Positions 14,520 through 26,520 of a DNA stretch of 64,000 nucleotides are shown one piece after another. Origin of the DNA: Larus michahellis. Taxonomy: Eukaryota; Chordata; Aves; Charadriiformes; Laridae. The notes under the pieces are model-generated. The model made no database searches, had not been told where the DNA came from, and saw only the letters and a program-made list of their open reading frames with translations. The position numbers and the translations under genes are program-made. The stretch covers positions 71,418,661 to 71,482,660 of the forward strand of contig NC_133897.1 in NCBI RefSeq assembly GCF_964199755.1, read 5' to 3'. The stretch's first letter is position 1. Each line of letters starts with the position of its first letter.

Positions 14520-14640
14520 TCTTCCTCGTAGCAGGTAATTATTTCCAGCTGTTAGTTATCCAAGACCATCACACCTGACCCATATTGTTTGCCTTTCATT
14601 TGCACCGCATGTGCAGAAAATAAATAAATAAATAGAGCAA
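14520..14640. promoter_or_regulatory. Motif-dense segment, candidate enhancer
   Basis: GGTAATTATTTCC, CAGCTG, a T-box-like TCACACCT and a forkhead-like ATTGTTTGC occur in sequence within about 60 bases. It lies about 750 bases right of the previous candidate. Weak evidence. Confidence 0.2.
14617..14634. repeat. (AAAT)n microsatellite
   Basis: About four units of AAATA/TAAA, short and perfect. Confidence 0.7.
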
Positions 14641-17547
14641 AGCCTCAGAGAGGCACTGGTTATATGCCAGTGCTAGAGAAAGGAGCAACCTGCCTGCTCA
14701 AAAAGCGGCTTTTGTGGTTCATTTCCTCAGTTTGCGCGGGTCACTATTCACTTATATGCCAGGTTGCATTGAAGGGGTAGCAATGAGTTGGAGGCACAGA
14801 CCTCCTGGAGTATGCATAGGTGTTCACAGCGCTGACTCATTTTTGCTTCCCTGTCTGCTCAGCTTGTTTCCCTGTGTGCTGCCCCAGGCTCGAGAGGGTG
14901 GGGAACATGTAGCTCATGGCAGAAAGTGCAGGACCTTTCCTTGCAACAGTGCTGGAGGAGAGTCACAGATAACCAGATTCGCTGCAGGTCTTGTTCTACT
15001 CCCTATTAGAAAGGAGGGAGCGCTCAGTTTAGGAGAGGCCAGTGAAGTTGTACCAGAAAAGCCAGAGGGTTCGTGACTGCACTAGGAAAAGGTGGCTGAA
15101 AATTTACGTCATATGTCCAAATATGCACGCACAATTTCTATAGCTAGAGCAGTTCAACAAAGCTACCAAAAAAAAATAAGAGTCATCTGATACATATCAT
15201 TATCGTAACTGATATTATCATTTAAGTTTCGTGGAAAGTGCTAGATCCAGCTCCTTGTGGACTATTGGAAGAGGAAAGCTGAGCACACCTATCCTCCTAA
15301 AACAAGGCAAATAAGATGCCTTAGAAATTAAAGGGCTCTCAGTTAAGAGGGATAGAGCTGAGCTCTGTTCCAAAGCACCAGGGTGACAGAGGGAGTTGGG
15401 AGACGAGCTGATTCAGGTGCGGAAGGAGGAAGGACTTTCATAGGTGTGCCATGCTGTGCAGCCCATGGAAGTGGTGGAGAAAGGGCTTTTGAGCCAGGGA
15501 GCAAGCTACAGGAGATTGGGATTTTGAATGAAGATACAGCCTCCTAGTTGTTTGATTGCTACCAAGCTCAGGATAACAAAACCTTGTACATGGGAGGTAC
15601 AGTCTGACTTCAGAGACAGCTGAGTTCTCTGTAAGCCTTTTCTCCTAAGTGGAATAACCTCAAAAAACCTCAACTTTTGGCTTTGGTCCTTATGTCACAT
15701 TTAGCTGATGTATAAAAAGCAGACCAATTTTGGTAATTGTCACTGAATGAGATAAAGCAAAGAGTCCCGTAACAACTACCACACACATCCAAAGAGTTTT
15801 CTTTAGCTTAAAGACTGAGCTTGGAGCAAAACCAGCCTTCAAGACTTCAGCTGAGGAAGACCTCGTGCTCCTCCCCTGTGAATCAACACTGACACTCCAG
15901 CCGTCCTCTAGGCTGTAAAGCAAAGCCCTCCACACGTCCACCTCAGGGAGGAAAAAACAGACATTGGCAAAGAGCAGCAGCGCGCAGTTCATGGCACTTC
16001 CCAATTAACATGCTTCAGCTCACTTCAGAAAGTCACATATCCTTGCTCAGAGGTGGCTGGGGACTTAAGGGGACAGGAAGGTTTTGAATTTCACCACGGA
16101 GGCTCCCAGAGGTTTTGCCAAGTACTTAGTAAGTTATTTAGAAGGAAAACAAGAACCCGGCTGGGCTTCTCCTTTGTTTCGGTCCTGCTCTGGGCTCAGG
16201 CACCTGAGCTGGCAGCTGCATCCCTCTCTAATGGCACAAGGGAGAAGGGACATTCATGCTGGTGTCCCTGCTGGCATATCCTGTTTCTGTAAGCTCGCAT
16301 CTTGTAACTAGCCTAAACTAGTCAGTGCTGTTTTTCAAGGAAAAGAAAAACATCTGAACTTTGGCATCGAAACCCCACTGGAAACCATCCATTGCCTAGA
16401 ACGTAACCGAGCCCTTCAGCTTGGTTTTCATTACAGCGAGATTTCCCAGGAGAAAATGCCCAGAGGACTGAGAGCAAGGAGTTTTCTTAGGATTTACAGC
16501 CAGAGAGATCCACATTCTGCAGCACTAAAACAGACACACACACACACTCCCCATCCTGCTCAAAAGCTATTTGCAGCCCGACACCCCCTTTACTGGGAGC
16601 AGAGTTCTGCCTCCCCACAACAGCAGAGCAGGAGGGTGCCTGAGGACCGGTTGGATCCCGGAGGGAGCAAGCAGGCTCTTCCAGGCATCCCTGGGAGCTT
16701 CCATGCGTCAGCAGGGAACACAGAGGACAGACAGGGCCCAGACCCCAGCCCCAAGCATAGCGCTGATGCCAAGGAGAAGTAATCCTGCACCGGGGACGGC
16801 GTGCAGGGTTCCTCCCCACAAGGGAAAAGTGGGGACCAGACCAAGACACAGAGTCTGCTCCTGCTTTCCTAAGTGGATTTGCACGGTTACACTCTGTCCC
16901 CCGAGCATTGCTTCGTCCCCCAGGCACAATGGGCAGCATCGGGTCCCGGTGACAGTAACAGCCCCTTTTACTGCTGCAGGCTGCATGAAATAATGGAGGG
17001 GGGAGAGTGCCTAGCAGTGGACGGATGCTACGCTCATCTTGCCACTCTAATCTCTTCCCACCATACCTAGGAACGGTTATAAAGATAAAAGAGAGGCTGG
17101 AAACTGTTATTGTATCAAAGCAGATCTGTGGTATCCAGATTTTGTGCGGTTCTATTGTATTCTTCTGTGCTGGCTCTCTATTTTTAAAATCTAAGCTCAG
17201 AAAAATAAATTACTCTCAACCTGAGTGTGAAAAAGAGTTTCTTTCATACTGGCATCTTAACTTTATCTGATAATGAGACCCAAGTAATTTCCTTGAGTTT
17301 CAGCTGCAGCAAGTAATGAAACAGTGAAATGTTTCTTCACTGATTAACAGTATTAGGCTTCTAGGGAACATAGTTACCGCCACCGAAGCAATTCTCTGGT
17401 CTCAGGGAACATTAGAAATTTGCAGGTAACTCTAACCTCATCTGTGTCCCCTCTGCCTCCCTGGCTTCTGTCTCACTCAGTATGTTAGGTCAGCAGCACT
17501 GCAGCAAAACAAAACTTCCCAAATCATTGAACTGATTTAAACCTCTT

Positions 17548-17577
17548 GGGGGGCCTGGGGGGGTGGGTGGTGGGGGG
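17548..17577 (+). other. G-quadruplex-forming sequence
   Basis: G6-CCT-G7-T-G3-T-G2-T-G6 satisfies the canonical four-run G3+ rule with loops of 1-7 bases. It is the strongest such site in the window and stands in otherwise ordinary intergenic sequence. Confidence 0.75.
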
Positions 17578-17704
17578 AAGCTTATGGGATTTGTGTTCTT
17601 GTTTTCTGGGGTTTCAAATCCTAAGGGACACAATTTCAAGATTTTCTTCATGACTGGGAGAGGAGGCCTGCTTACTCTCCCTTGCTATTTCTAGCTGTGC
17701 CATC

Positions 17705-17790
17705 TCATCTGAAGTACATGGAAAGTCAATGAGAGGCTTTCTATTAACTTCAATGGGCTCTTGAGCAGTAAGTAGGCTTCTGGTCAAATG
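17705..17790. repeat. Possible ancient interspersed amniote repeat
   Basis: The stretch GGAAAGTCAATGAGAGGCTTTCTATTAACTTCAATGGGCTC has the signature 'agtcaatgggag...attgacttcaatgggagcag' found in a widespread old repeat of birds and reptiles. I cannot name the family with certainty. Confidence 0.35.
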
Positions 17791-18199
17791 CCTAACATCG
17801 GTTTCGTCAATACAAAAGCTTATCTGCCGACAAGGCTATAGTGGTGTTCAGGCTGTGTTAGGAATCCACATCATTTTTAATTATATAAACTCCACATCTT
17901 CTCTTACAAGTTTTCAGGTACGTCAGCACACACTCCAAGCCTCGACACTTGTGTTTGACAGTGAATATCCACCCACAGAACGTGGCTACTCTCTAGTTTT
18001 CTTTTTGCAGACAGGAGACCACAGGCAGTCATAGGCAAAAGTGGTCACATTTTGAAAAGAAGTAAAAGTAAGACCAATTATAACAATAACTCGTAGCTGT
18101 GTTACAGAAAGAATAATCTAGAGTCTTTGTAGAGAGGCGTTTTGTAAAACAGAAAGTCATTTTGGTGACCAATAGGATAAAAGCGGCTGGTTTCCAAAG

Positions 18200-18816
18200 G
18201 AAGTTGAATATCTTGGGCTGCATCAAAAGAAGCATGGCCAGCAGGTCAAGAGGGGTGATTCTCCCCCTCTACTCTGCTCTCGTGAGACCCCACCTGGAGT
18301 ACTGCGTCCAGCTCTGGAACCCTCAGCACAAGAAGGACGTGGACCTGTTGGAACGGTTCCAGCAGAGGCCACAAAGATGATCAGAGGGATGGAGCATCTC
18401 TCCTACGAAGACAGGCTGAGAGAGTTGGGGTCGTTCAGCCTGGAGAAGAGAAAAGGCTCCAGGGAGACCTTATAGTGGCCTTCCAGTACCTGAAGGGGGC
18501 CTACAGGAAAGCTGGGGAGGGGCTGTTTGCAAGGGCATGTAGCTATAGGACAAGGGGCAATGGTTTTAAACTAGAGCAGGGTAGGTTTAGATTAGACATT
18601 AGGAAGAAGTTCTTTACAATGAGGGTGGTGAGACACTGGGACAGGTTGCCCAGAGAGGTGGTGGAGGCCCCATCCCTGGAGACACTCAAGGCCAGGCTTG
18701 ATCAGGCTCTGAGCAATTTGATCTAGTTAAACATGTCCCTGCTCACTGCAGGGGGTTTGGACTAGATGGACCTTTAAAGGTCTCTTCCAACCCAACACGT
18801 TCTACGATTCTATGAT
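18200..18816 (+). mobile_element. CR1 LINE fragment, 5'-truncated, 3' end intact
   Basis: The segment translates to typical C-terminal CR1 ORF2 sequence: [17 protein letters not shown], then FQYLKGAYRKAGEGLF, then [30 protein letters not shown]. After the reading frame comes the usual CR1 3' tail, GGACTAGATGGACCTTTAAAGG to ending ATTCTATGAT at 18807-18816. The reading frame shifts between 18380 and 18475 and a stop interrupts it, so the copy is dead. The left boundary is approximate; the element is truncated after most of the reverse transcriptase, as nearly all CR1 copies are. The tail type (ACCTTTAAAGGTC) differs from the copy at 38281. Confidence 0.93.
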
Positions 18817-19311
18817 CTTTTCTCTGGCAATAAGATACTTCTGCAAGTTTCAGAGGCTAGGCATAAAAAAAAAAAAAACACCAAGAGGGCAACCCAAAAT
18901 TCAAAATTTACGAACCACTTGGCTGCAGGCTGCCGTAAACTCTTTCTTTTTCAGCCTTGAGACAATTGTGTAAGATGATGAAGCTGCAGGCAAAAATTCC
19001 AGGAGGCTTTGTTTTATTTCCAAATGCCGTATCATCCTCGCTGATGCTTGTGGACCTGCTGCTCATGGTGCCTGTACAGCCTACAGTAACAGAGCGTGAC
19101 GTTAATTCTCAAGTCTGTGGCAACCACACGCCTGCCTACAACTGAAGTCGGTTGCATACACTCATGCCTAAGCCTACTATTTGGGTATTAATTGAATAAG
19201 CTTTCAAAAATAGTTTAAGCAAATTAGTTCCTGACACATTGCACATCTTGAGCTTTCGATTTGTGGCCTTTCATTCATAAGCGATCATCCACAGAGTGAA
19301 AAGAAGCACAC

Positions 19312-19380
19312 TTCACTCTAATTAGGGAGGAGCTAATTATCCTCCATCAATTAGATCCTACAACACTTATCTGTAAACAG
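19312..19380. promoter_or_regulatory. Cluster of homeodomain motifs, candidate conserved non-coding element
   Basis: The palindrome CTAATTAG (19318-19325), TAATTA (19334-19339) and CAATTAG (19348-19354) fall within 37 bases, followed by CTTATCTG. All carry the homeodomain core ATTA on both strands. AT-rich, motif-dense segments of this kind are typical of developmental enhancers, but I cannot test conservation. Confidence 0.25.
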
Positions 19381-21783
19381 TTGCTGGAAAGGTACATAAC
19401 AGATTAGTGACTGAAGACCTAATTAATAAGGAATAATGAGCTCCTTCCTGCATGAGATGGAGGAAATGTGCTCTCACTCCTTGAAAAAGCAGAGTGATAA
19501 GAGCCATAAAGCTGACCACAAACGCGGCAGGAGTCATTTCGTACATAAGAGTTTTTGAATTTTCACATCCGCTGTGCAGCGTGTGCTTTCCTGACTTCGT
19601 TGTGCAGCAACGCCACGTCACTCGGCGTGCCACCGACATGGTGGTGCCTGCCTGGCAAACACGTCCAGGGCTGCAAAGCCACCCCCCAGGAGAGGAGTTG
19701 CAAGTGCTTTATGGTGAGCGGGGACCACGGACTCTCTCCTCTGGGTCTTCTCTGCCCCTAGCGCAGTGGGTTTCTTCTTGCTCTGTCTCGAGGCACACAG
19801 ACACCAACCGACCTTCATTGCATTTGTGAAACTTTTCACACACACACAATCCACCAGTGTTGTCTTTCCTCCTCTTCACTTCTCTGGACCGAAAGGACTT
19901 TCTCCTCTTGGACAGTGTTTTCTGAGACTTACCTTGCCTCCTGAGCCCCGATTTATTGCCACCTTTGCTTCCGTCTTTCTTAAAACGTAATTTCCAGAGC
20001 TGTATTTTCCTTCACTGAGGACTTAGCACTGCAGAGGTGAAAGGAATACTTTTCTCCCACATCCTACCAGGGTGAGAAGTGCCCTTTTTTTAACAGTAAC
20101 AATGCTACCAACAGCCTGAGGCCAGAGCAGAGCAAGCTCCGTGGTACCTGAGGTCATAACATTATTTTTAGGCGTAAAATTTGTTCATACGCCATTGAAT
20201 TAGTGGCATAACTAGATATATGGACTGATAAGAAACATCTGAAGGAGTCCAGTAAGACTCCGGCAGCGCGGCAGAGGTCGCTCCTCCCTGAATAGCGACA
20301 CTTTCAGACCCAACAACCTGCCATTTCTCCTGCACCATGCTTTGCTACCTGCTAATAAGACAGTCCCCAGGATCTTACTCAAACCAAGATATACCACATT
20401 CACTGCTTTCCCCTTACCCGTCTGGAGGACTGTCCCATCAAAGAAGGGAATTGGACTGGTTCAATGTGATTTGCTCACGACAAACCTACATTTGTTGGGT
20501 TTAATAACATTTTAAATCCTCTTGGTACTTACAGGAAGGAGTGTTAAATTTTTTGTTGAGGTGTCTTTCCAGGCCTCTGTGTTTTGCAACCTGGTTAAAC
20601 ATCTCCAGGCTCTCTTTCCCCGCTTTTTTAGAGATGGGAATCATCCTGGTTTATCTTCATACCTCTGAGAACTCTGAAGTTAATTTCTTCTTCACCTTAT
20701 TCTGCAGGTCTGGATACACTCAGCTTCTCTAAATTTTAATTGACTTTGACCAGATACTTTCTTCGCATAACTGAAGCAAAGAAAATGTTGACTTTTCCAG
20801 GCCTTATGCCTCATCTGCTATTTGTACTTCTTTTCATTAAATTAAAGATGTATATTTCCCTTTGTCTATTTATAGAAAGGTGACATTTTAGATTTTTTCC
20901 TAATTGGTTTTGCATATGGTTTGGGGTTTTTTCTGATTGCACCCCCAGCATATTTATGCTGCTTTGTTGCAGTCACTGTCAGTTATGAGTCCTTGTTTCT
21001 AACGATCACATAAGTCCCTTTGATTTCTAGGTTTTGGCTCCTGGTGCAGTTGGATGCAGGTCTCCTGCTCGGTTTCCTCTTTCTTTCACATCAGGATAGT
21101 TTACACCATTCTGCTTTTGTTAACAGCAGTTTCAGTAACTGACAGTTCATTTATCCTCAGGATCATCTTCCCGGAAGACACACATTTACCTGTTTCCCAG
21201 GCTCATTGACATCTGCTTTTTGAAGTTCATTACCCTTTTTCTGCTCCTTTCACTTCTTTCTTTCCTCAGAACAGCGATTCTGTTGTTTCATGGTTGCTTT
21301 CACTCAAATTGCCTTCTACCTCTGGTTTATCTCCATCCATTGGAGAATCAAATGGATGAGCGCAGAATCAAATCTTAAAACAGACACACGCTCTGAGATT
21401 TTCAGCACTACAAACCCTGAGCTTGGATTAACAGGGAAGACGAATAGACATGCATGGAAGTGATGCTCTGGTGTTTAGGCAGCAAGCCTAGCCAAGCCAA
21501 GATGCCTCTCTTACACTCCATCCAATGGAAGGACTACATCAGGTTATAGTAAAACCAAGCCCTGGATTCCTTTAAAAATTCTTAACTCTATCAGTATTTA
21601 GTGAAAAAGATCGGGAGATACGTATTCTGCAGCTCAATAAATCATATCAGTCAATCAAAAATCCTATGAATGTCCTATGAAATTTGTTCTAGCCCACAAC
21701 AAATAAAAGTCTAAATTTAAACCCTTTGAAAAGTTAGGAATATAAGTTATTCCTGAGGAATCATTGGCTGAGGTTACACAGAA

Positions 21784-21846
21784 GCAATATGCAATTAAAA
21801 CAAAAATAATAAAAAAAACACCAAACCAAATAAAATAAAAAAAAAG
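21784..21846. repeat. A-rich low-complexity tract
   Basis: The tract is dominated by A runs separated by single C or T, including AAAAATAATAAAAAAAACACC and AAATAAAATAAAAAAAAAG. Confidence 0.7.
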
Positions 21847-22389
21847 ACACGCACACACCAGCTCAGAACTCCTCACAACCCCAGAAAATGCCCTGTCAGT
21901 AGCTGCCCTCTCCTGTTAGTTCAGGAATCTCCACGAATTATCACAACAGTACAGATAGACAAATACTTTATAAGAGGGACCTGGACCCAGGCTGCTTCAG
22001 GCTATACATGGAGCAAATTTTGTATGGCATGAGGTGCCAGAGTGCCAGAAAGCCAAGGCACCACCTGGCTGGTAGGGGAGCGACAGTGAAAGGCCCGGGC
22101 TGCTCCAGACCATTCCTCCAGTGTATACAGACTTCACATACATCAACATCATTCTTGAAGTGTGTGTAACTGTGCACCTAGGGACAGGCAGAATGGAGGG
22201 ATGGACAACGATTTAATGTGCACAAAACCCAGATACATTGAAGCTTCAGGGTGGTTTATGAGGAAGGAATGTACGACAGAGCACTGATCATTTTCTGGAA
22301 ACATTGAAAAGACCAATTTCAGAAAGCAGCAGAGGAAACGGAAAGAAAATTTGTTGCTTCTGTACATAGCGATCTGTTCCTTTTGCTCA

Positions 22390-23090
22390 GCATGAGTAAG
22401 GCCTCAGCTGGAGTACTGTCAACAGTTTGGGGCATCACACCTCAAGGAAGACAAGGACTAATAGGAAAGTATTTAGCAAAGAGCCACAGGAACAATCAGA
22501 GGTCTCGAAGAGATTGCTTATAAGAAAAATCAGGTTAAACAATGACAATTTATTCAGAGGAAAAAGAACTGAGAGAAGCAATGGGAAGAGTTTAAGAATG
22601 AAAAGATTTTTGTCCAAGACAGTCTGTTCTTTATACTGAAGACAAGGAACAGATGTCCTGCAACACCATGATAGCAAAGAAAAAAATCAGGTTAAACAAC
22701 AAGAATGGGATTAGTCTGATTAAACACAGGTGTCTACACTGTAGGCATCTTCAGCTGAAGAAGTCAACATCAGTGAAGGTTAGGGTGAGATTCATTTTGT
22801 CCTAAATAGATGACTACAGACAAACTCAGCTCCACTGAATGCAGAGACTAGACGTCCATTGACCATCACAGCAGCCAAGACTGCTAGGTCAGAAGAACGA
22901 GTGAGAAGTTGGCAGAGATGACTCCCAGCTTTCTAATGAGGGCAGCAGAAGCAGACAGCCAAGGCGAAGCGGTGGGAGCTTCATCCCTTCTACGGGCACT
23001 TAGACAAACCTGCAACAGCAAAGGTTTCGGAGAAGCCAGAGAGGGGGTGACCCCGTGAGGTCCTTTCCAGACCTCCTGTCCTATACTGCA
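22390..23090 (+). mobile_element. Decayed ancient CR1/L3-like LINE
   Basis: The words CCTCAGCTGGAGTACTGTCAACAGTTTGGGGC, AAGAGCCACAGGAACAATCAGAGGTCT and GTGAGGTCCTTTCCAGACCTCCTGTCCTATA keep the order of CR1 coding end and tail. They are heavily mutated and broken by indels. No open frame survives. The interior (22640-23030) is only weakly alignable by eye. It is clearly older than the three CR1 copies above. Confidence 0.5.
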
Positions 23091-26000
23091 ACCAATATCC
23101 AGGGGCGGTTGCTTAAGGCGAAAGATCTGTATTCTTTCTGCAGTACAACACAGCTACACCCACTCCTTTGAAAAGTTGTTTGCGTTTGTTCGTTGTCAGT
23201 GACCACTGCAGTGGAATTGCTGTTCCACAGGCTCACAGACCCGTGCAAAAGATGGGTGGCTTTGCCAAGGATATGCTGACCTACATTTGTCACCTTCAGC
23301 ATACCAAGCATCCCTTAACATTGCTACAAGCAAGCAGCAACCTGCTATGCCGTCAGCATAGGATCAAGTTGAAATAAGCTTGCGATGAGTTTGAGTTGCA
23401 GTTAAAGAACCAGGGCAGGTAGCCTGCCATGGCTGGCCAGAGCACATGGCGGCAGGCGATGGCACAGCCAAAGAAACATGAGGGACGCCTGCACTAACTT
23501 ACAGCCCCTTTCAAGCAGTATTTTTGGAATACAGCCTCAGTCATCAGCACTTTGAGACGGGCTGTGCCTCATCTGGTCTGTGATGCTGATGCATTAAAAG
23601 AATTAAAAAATAATTTAAAAAAAAAGAAAGTATTTCTTCTTGGTCTCTCGAGGAATTAAAATGTACATGAAGGTAAAGGAAGATGAAATGCTACAACATG
23701 GTCTAAGAGTGCACGATGCCCCAGCAGGCAGGCAGGGAGGCAGGCTGCACAGCTACCGCCCCGCACTTCTGCCGACTGCTGCTGCAAACAGCCGTGCCAA
23801 AGTCACGACGTGTCAGCCCTCGCACACCCCAAAAAGCGCTGGTGGGAAAACGGCCGGAGGGGTGCCCAAAAGAGAGAGCAAGGGAAGTCTGCTTCCACAG
23901 GGAAGGTTTAATTCCAGCCAGAGACCGGCGCTGTAATGACATCCAGTGAGACAGGCACAAAGCACCCGGGACTTCTTGGGACCCTGCAAAATTATAACAG
24001 GATATAACACCAAAAATTTCCTGTGTGTCAAGGTACAGTTGAAGGCAGCATTTAGCAAGCATCTTAGTAATTAACTAATATAAGTAAACTAAATTCACTA
24101 TGAATACTTATATATTTAGTAAAAATACAAACAACATTTAGCTATAATGTAAATAAGGGAAGTAAGACTTCAATGAGAATATGTTTTAAAGGGCTGTTAT
24201 TAACTCTGCAAAACAGGGAGCCTTGGAATACAGATATTTTCTACAGATGTTTTATCAGCCGACCGTGAGCTGCCTGCCCAGGTAGATCCTGCAGACATCA
24301 AATCAAACGCTGAGGAAGCCATTCTGAGCAGGACACCAATAACTGTAAATAAATGGATACTCCAAGTCTCTGGTGAATTTGAGCCAAATCCCTGTTGCAT
24401 CTCAAATATATGACGATTTGGATTAGCTCTGTCTTCTTCGTGCTTGGTCCCCCAGAGCGCAGCCAAATGGCACCAAGGCCAAATGAAGAATCACCGCTCT
24501 AGACCCCGACCTGGCATGCCCACGCACCCAGGTGCTGATGAGGTGTCAAATCCCCACCACAGAGCCCCTCTGCCACCGTGGCTGCAGAAGAGCCAGGACA
24601 GTGCCCTTCGGCACAATGGCCACTTACACCAGCGTCTCGGCCTCTTCTGCGAGCATCCACAGTTTGGGTAAGCTTCAAAAAACACTTAATCTCTGATTTT
24701 AGGGGTTATCTGAACAATGCTAAATTCAGAAATATTTTTAATCCATCCATGGTTAAAATCCAGGCTTGTCAAAAAATTCCCCTGGCCAGGGCCAGCTCCT
24801 TTCTCAACTAGCCGTCTCAGTGGTTGTCCGACAGTGCCCAGAAACACAGCTCCCTAGGACAGAAAGCAAGGACTCCAGCTAACGCTGCTGAGATGGTTAA
24901 GACTGGTTGGGATTACCGTGTCAGGAATTTGTCCCTCTTTATCTGCCACAAGAGCTACTGGATCGGAGACAACCCTGATGGTAAACCACCATTGCTTTCT
25001 ACCTCAAGGGCACTGGAAGGAAAGGGGGACTTCAAGGGCAAAATCATCCTTGTTTACATGAAAGCGAGCGTGCCTTCAGACCCATAAAGCCTCAGGGAAG
25101 AGGTGACAAAGCCTTGACAAAATATTACTGTCCAGATAGAAGCACTGATTTTTAAGAATACTGGCAAGGCACCACGATCCAGTCAAGAGGGGAAAGCTGG
25201 TCCCTTGCCACCGTGTCAAACAGAAAGCCATTCTGTGCGGAGGTGGCTGCCAATGCCTCCAGCTGCTTTTCTCACCCCCGGCATGCTCCAGCAGGAAACA
25301 AATTGATCACAAAGTTAAAAAAACACCACGATCGCGTCTCTTTTCTTTTCTGCGTGTATCCACCACTAGAGGTCATCACATATCTCCTCCTCTGGAGAAG
25401 GTTGCCCTCAGTTAAACCCCGGTGGCTGAACACGGCGAAAGATTACACACTTTTAAATCAAGCTCTCTGCTTGAGGAGTTCCAGCCTGAATGACTGATAA
25501 GAGACGACTGGCAGAAACTTTAAGCCTGCAATTTTTCCTTTCTTAGCATCCAACACGCAGCCTGGGGGGCTTTAGGTTTGATTGATACACAAACATGCTT
25601 CCTTCAGCAATCTTGCTGTTTCTTGTCCAACTTATATCTTCTGGCATCCTTTCAAGACAAAGCCAGGCTATTTTTTTTTTAATCCATCCATTTGATTCAA
25701 GCAATGTCAGAGGATTATAGTTTACCTGTGTGCTTACACGTGTACACCCAAACTCCAAAGGACACTCACAGTTTCCTGCCTGCCATGCAAGCAAAGCAAA
25801 GCATTGTCTCAGATGGTTTTGGTTAGTTTTACATGGAGTTTTGAAACCCTGATTTTGGTCCTGTTGCAGCTGGCCGTGAAGTTGATCTGCATGTTTGCCA
25901 CAAACGTGGTTCCTACTGTGATGAAAGACTATGAATGGGAGTTCGTACGTGAAATAATCATTCTTTGTTTTCCTCTGCCTCAAACGTGACTCCACTGGAG

Positions 26001-26389
26001 CCAGCTTCTGATCTGTTTTTTGGGACCATTGAAGCCAGCTGGTCATTCTGATGTCCTCAGACGTATCAGTGGGAAAGCAGAGGTAGAGGGCAAGAACTTG
26101 TTGAGTATGACTTCTGCTAGGGTCTGCTCCCCAGCCCTTATTCTAGCAAAAGGTAAAGAGTAACACAGAACAGATCTGGAAACGTAAAGAACCAGAACTC
26201 TTTGATAGTTGCAAGGAAGATACTGCAAACGTTGGGGTTTGATATCACCAACATCTGAGACTTGTGAACCAAAATCTAATAAGTTTGGGGTATGTGCTAC
26301 TGCTCTTGCAGTAGCAAGTAAGTACCTCTTGCAGCACCCTAAACCCAATTACTCACAGCTTCATTACACCATGATTTTGGGAAAGACAT

Positions 26390-26520
26390 TGCATCTTGAT
26401 TTGGCAACTTCAAATGATGGAGAATTCACCATGTTGCCCAGGCGAACTGTTCCAAGAGTTAAACACACTCCTTGTTACAAGTTGTGTCTGGTTTCTAATC
26501 TGGATATGCAGCATGGGTGT
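26390..26520 (-). mobile_element. Ancient CR1/L3-like 3' LINE relic
   Basis: The plus strand shows ATGATGGAGAATTCACCATG, then AACTGTTCCAAGAGTTAAACACACTCC, then TTGTGTCTGGTTTCTAATCTGGAT. That is the reverse orientation of the CR1/L3 ORF2 C-terminal region (the block corresponding to valine-x-x-HWNxLP). It is recognised by pattern only and is much diverged. Such relics are sometimes retained as conserved non-coding DNA. Confidence 0.45.

Larger units (their letters stand above)
12151..18199. other. Intergenic DNA, no gene recognised
   Basis: The segment holds the two motif clusters at 13435 and 14520, a strong G-quadruplex motif at 17548 and an old-repeat signature at 17705. GC-rich patches at 12560-12960, 13900-14230 and 16560-16980 generate long accidental open frames on both strands (up to 201 codons) with no domain content. 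Confidence 0.6.
18817..22389. other. Intergenic DNA, no gene recognised
   Basis: The segment contains an A14 run at 18865-18878, the homeodomain-motif cluster at 19312 and an A-rich tract at 21784. Sequence from 20450 to 21300 is T-rich on the plus strand. It looks like an old decayed element, but I cannot assign it. Confidence 0.55.

Noticed and set aside
25543..26046. 167-codon open frame, minus strand
   Set aside because: It has no similarity to a family and no plausible start context or splice sites. An overlapping plus-strand frame looks just as protein-like.
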